From the NCBI GenBank assembly GCA_035283845.1, contig DATESZ010000009.1, forward strand, positions 1-16,238: 16,238 bases of DNA, written 5' to 3'. The notes under the pieces were generated by a model. That model was not told where the DNA came from and searched no databases. It saw only the letters and a program-made list of their open reading frames with translations. Shown piece by piece: positions 14,907 to 16,238 of this stretch. Both the position numbers and the translations under genes were made by a program. Position 1 is the first letter of the stretch. Each line of letters begins with the position of its first letter. The DNA comes from DATESZ01 sp035283845. Its GTDB lineage: Bacteria > Desulfobacterota > Syntrophia > Syntrophales > JACQWR01.

Positions 14907-16070
14907 TCAATTTTTTATCGCCGCCATCACTTTTTGCGCCGCCTCCTTCATGGTGGCGGCAACGATCAGTTTCAAGTCTGATTCATTCAACAACTTCCTG
15001 CCCATCTCCACGTTGGTGCCTTCCATGCGAATCACGAGCGGCAGATTCACCTCCACTTCGGAAATAGCCTTTATCAATCCCCTGGCCAGGGTGTCGCACC
15101 GAAGGATGCCGCCAAAAATATTAATGAAAACAGCCTTCACGTTGGGATCGGAAAGAAGAATTTTCATGCCGTTTTTAACCATGTCCTCTGTCGCGCCGCC
15201 GCCGACGTCGAGGAAATTTGCCGGTTCCCCTCCCGCAAGTTTGATGACATCCATCGTGGCCATGGCCAACCCTGCGCCATTCACCATGCAGCCTATGTTG
15301 CCGTCCAGTTTTATATAGTTCAGGTTATGACTGGCGGCTTCAACCTCTAAGGGTTCCTCTTCCATCGCATCACGGAGCTCGGCAATGTCCTCGTGCTTAT
15401 AGAGGGCATTGTCATCGAAGTTTATTTTCGCATCGAGGGACAAAAGCTTCCCGTCCTCGGTTATAACCAAGGGATTGATTTCTATCAGCGAGCAGTCCTT
15501 ATCGACGAACACTTTGTAAAGTGCGGCGATAAGCTGCGTAGCCTGCCTTCTCAACGGGGCGTCAAGGCCCAGGGCAAAGGCTATCTTCGTCAACTGAAAG
15601 GCCCGTAATCCGACGCTGAAATCAATGCGTTCCTTGATGATCTTTTCGGGCGATGTCTTTGCCAGCGTCTCTATTTCCACGCCGCCTTCACTGCCGGCAA
15701 TGATCACCGGACACTCGTTGGTTCGATCGACGGTAATTCCCAGATACAGCTCGCGGGCAATATCCACGGCCTCCTCGACGAGCACCTTGTTAATACGCTT
15801 TCCTCCCGCACCCGTCTGAGGCGTTACCAGCAGGGAGCCGAGCATAATCCGGGCTATTTTCCCGACTTCCGTGGGAGAAGAGGCGGTCTTGATGCCGCCG
15901 CCTTTGCCCCGCCCGCCGGCATGGACCTGCGCCTTTACCACAAAAGGGCTGCTATCGATGCCTGCGGCGACTTTCTCCGCCTCGGCCGCCGTTTCCGCCA
16001 AACCGCCGTTCGGTACGGCAATATTAAAATCCTTCATGATCTGTTTGGCTTGGTACTCATGAATTTTCAT
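14907..16070 (-). CDS. sucC: Succinyl-CoA synthetase, beta subunit
   Basis: ATP-grasp beta subunit that binds nucleotide and succinate and pairs with SucD. The 387-residue length matches standard bacterial SucC. Visible features are the opening MKIHEYQAK, the nucleotide-binding K46-AQVHAGGRGKGGG run (46-59), metal ligands in EINPL (197-201) and D213 in SLDAKI, the GCMVNGAGLAMATMD segment (260-274), NFLDVGGGA (285-293) and the FGGI-x3-CD loop near 319-326. The start is ATG at 16070 with GAAAGGT about 8 nt upstream. First gene of the sucCD operon. In syntrophic or sulfate-reducing anaerobes this enzyme serves either the oxidative citric-acid route or succinate handling; the window does not show which. 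Identification is secure. Confidence 0.97.
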   Translation of the reverse strand: MKIHEYQAKQIMKDFNIAVPNGGLAETAAEAEKVAAGIDSSPFVVKAQVHAGGRGKGGGIKTASSPTEVGKIARIMLGSLLVTPQTGAGGKRINKVLVEEAVDIARELYLGITVDRTNECPVIIAGSEGGVEIETLAKTSPEKIIKERIDFSVGLRAFQLTKIAFALGLDAPLRRQATQLIAALYKVFVDKDCSLIEINPLVITEDGKLLSLDAKINFDDNALYKHEDIAELRDAMEEEPLEVEAASHNLNYIKLDGNIGCMVNGAGLAMATMDVIKLAGGEPANFLDVGGGATEDMVKNGMKILLSDPNVKAVFINIFGGILRCDTLARGLIKAISEVEVNLPLVIRMEGTNVEMGRKLLNESDLKLIVAATMKEAAQKVMAAIKN

Positions 16071-16084
16071 CTGAAAATACCTTT

Positions 16085-16114
16085 CACCCTCCCCCTAACC
16101 CCCTCCCCTTGGAG
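16085..16114. repeat. Half of a G/C-asymmetric palindrome in the sucC leader
   Basis: CACCCTCCCCCTAACCCCCT followed by CCCCTTGGAG resembles the left arm and loop of the palindromes at 1585, 1665 and 6249, but the matching G-rich right arm is missing. The sequence changes to a different inverted-repeat element at 16116. Confidence 0.45.
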
Positions 16115-16115
16115 A

Positions 16116-16238
16116 CTGTGTCATAATTCATTTTTTTGTCATTTCGAGCGTAGCGAGAAATCTTAATGACTAATGAAATTAACATATTAAGATTCCTCAC
16201 CTCCGTTCGGAATGACCCTTTCCCCTATTACGACACAG
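16116..16238. mobile_element. MITE-like inverted-repeat element
   Basis: Two arms of about 51 bp, 16116-16166 and 16187-16238, are imperfect inverted copies around a roughly 20-bp centre. Outer ends match as CTGTGTC-A/G-TAAT, and the inner parts match as GTCATT-Y-CGARCG through GARGAATCTTAA-like sequence, while the middle of each arm is diverged. There is no coding capacity. The form suggests a non-autonomous transposon or REP-type palindrome. The right edge coincides with the window end, so the element may continue. It lies upstream of sucC and could carry or interrupt its promoter region. Confidence 0.6.

Overview
The window looks like the chromosome of a strict anaerobe of the Desulfobacterota (former Deltaproteobacteria), possibly a syntrophic fatty- or aromatic-acid degrader of the Syntrophales type. 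The signs are a soluble HdrA/MvhD electron-transfer module, a cysteine-rich ferredoxin-like protein, a UbiD-type decarboxylase, ADP-forming succinyl-CoA synthetase, frequent GTG/TTG starts and G/C-asymmetric intergenic palindromes. The lineage is an inference from gene content, not from a marker gene.

Layout, left to right; everything is on the minus strand except ubiD. (1) 13-6170: an electron-transfer operon read right to left, with a very large HdrA-type flavoprotein (two HdrA units, the first interrupted by a GltD/NfnB-like NAD(P)H module), then MvhD, then a [4Fe-4S] protein. HdrB and HdrC are absent. A 250-bp gap with two perfect G/C hairpins separates hdrA from mvhD. (2) 6171-6439: leader or intergenic region with a third hairpin and a possible promoter. 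(3) 6440-7495: an isolated dTDP-glucose 4,6-dehydratase (rfbB). (4) 7506-8466: a broken radical-SAM gene whose cluster-binding core appears deleted. (5) 8631-12122: a small operon encoding a ferredoxin-like protein, an exported LysM protein, an amidohydrolase and a candidate 40-residue glycine-zipper membrane peptide built on a 21-bp tandem repeat. (6) 12123-12386: divergent control region with a good minus-strand promoter overlapped by palindromes. (7) 12387-14003: a UbiD-family (de)carboxylase, the only plus-strand gene, with a codon flavour unlike its neighbours. (8) 14014-16070: sucCD. (9) 16071-16238: sucC leader, with half of a G/C palindrome abutting a MITE-like inverted repeat that runs to the window edge.

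How the genes fit together: HdrA-MvhD-FeS probably moves electrons between NAD(P)H, ferredoxin and a partner outside the window. SucCD interconverts succinyl-CoA and succinate with substrate-level phosphorylation. UbiD acts on an unknown, possibly aromatic, acid. The ferredoxin/LysM/amidohydrolase/small-peptide group is an operon of unknown function. The most unusual items are the triple-flavin HdrA fusion, the small glycine-zipper peptide, the gutted radical-SAM gene and the terminal inverted-repeat element.
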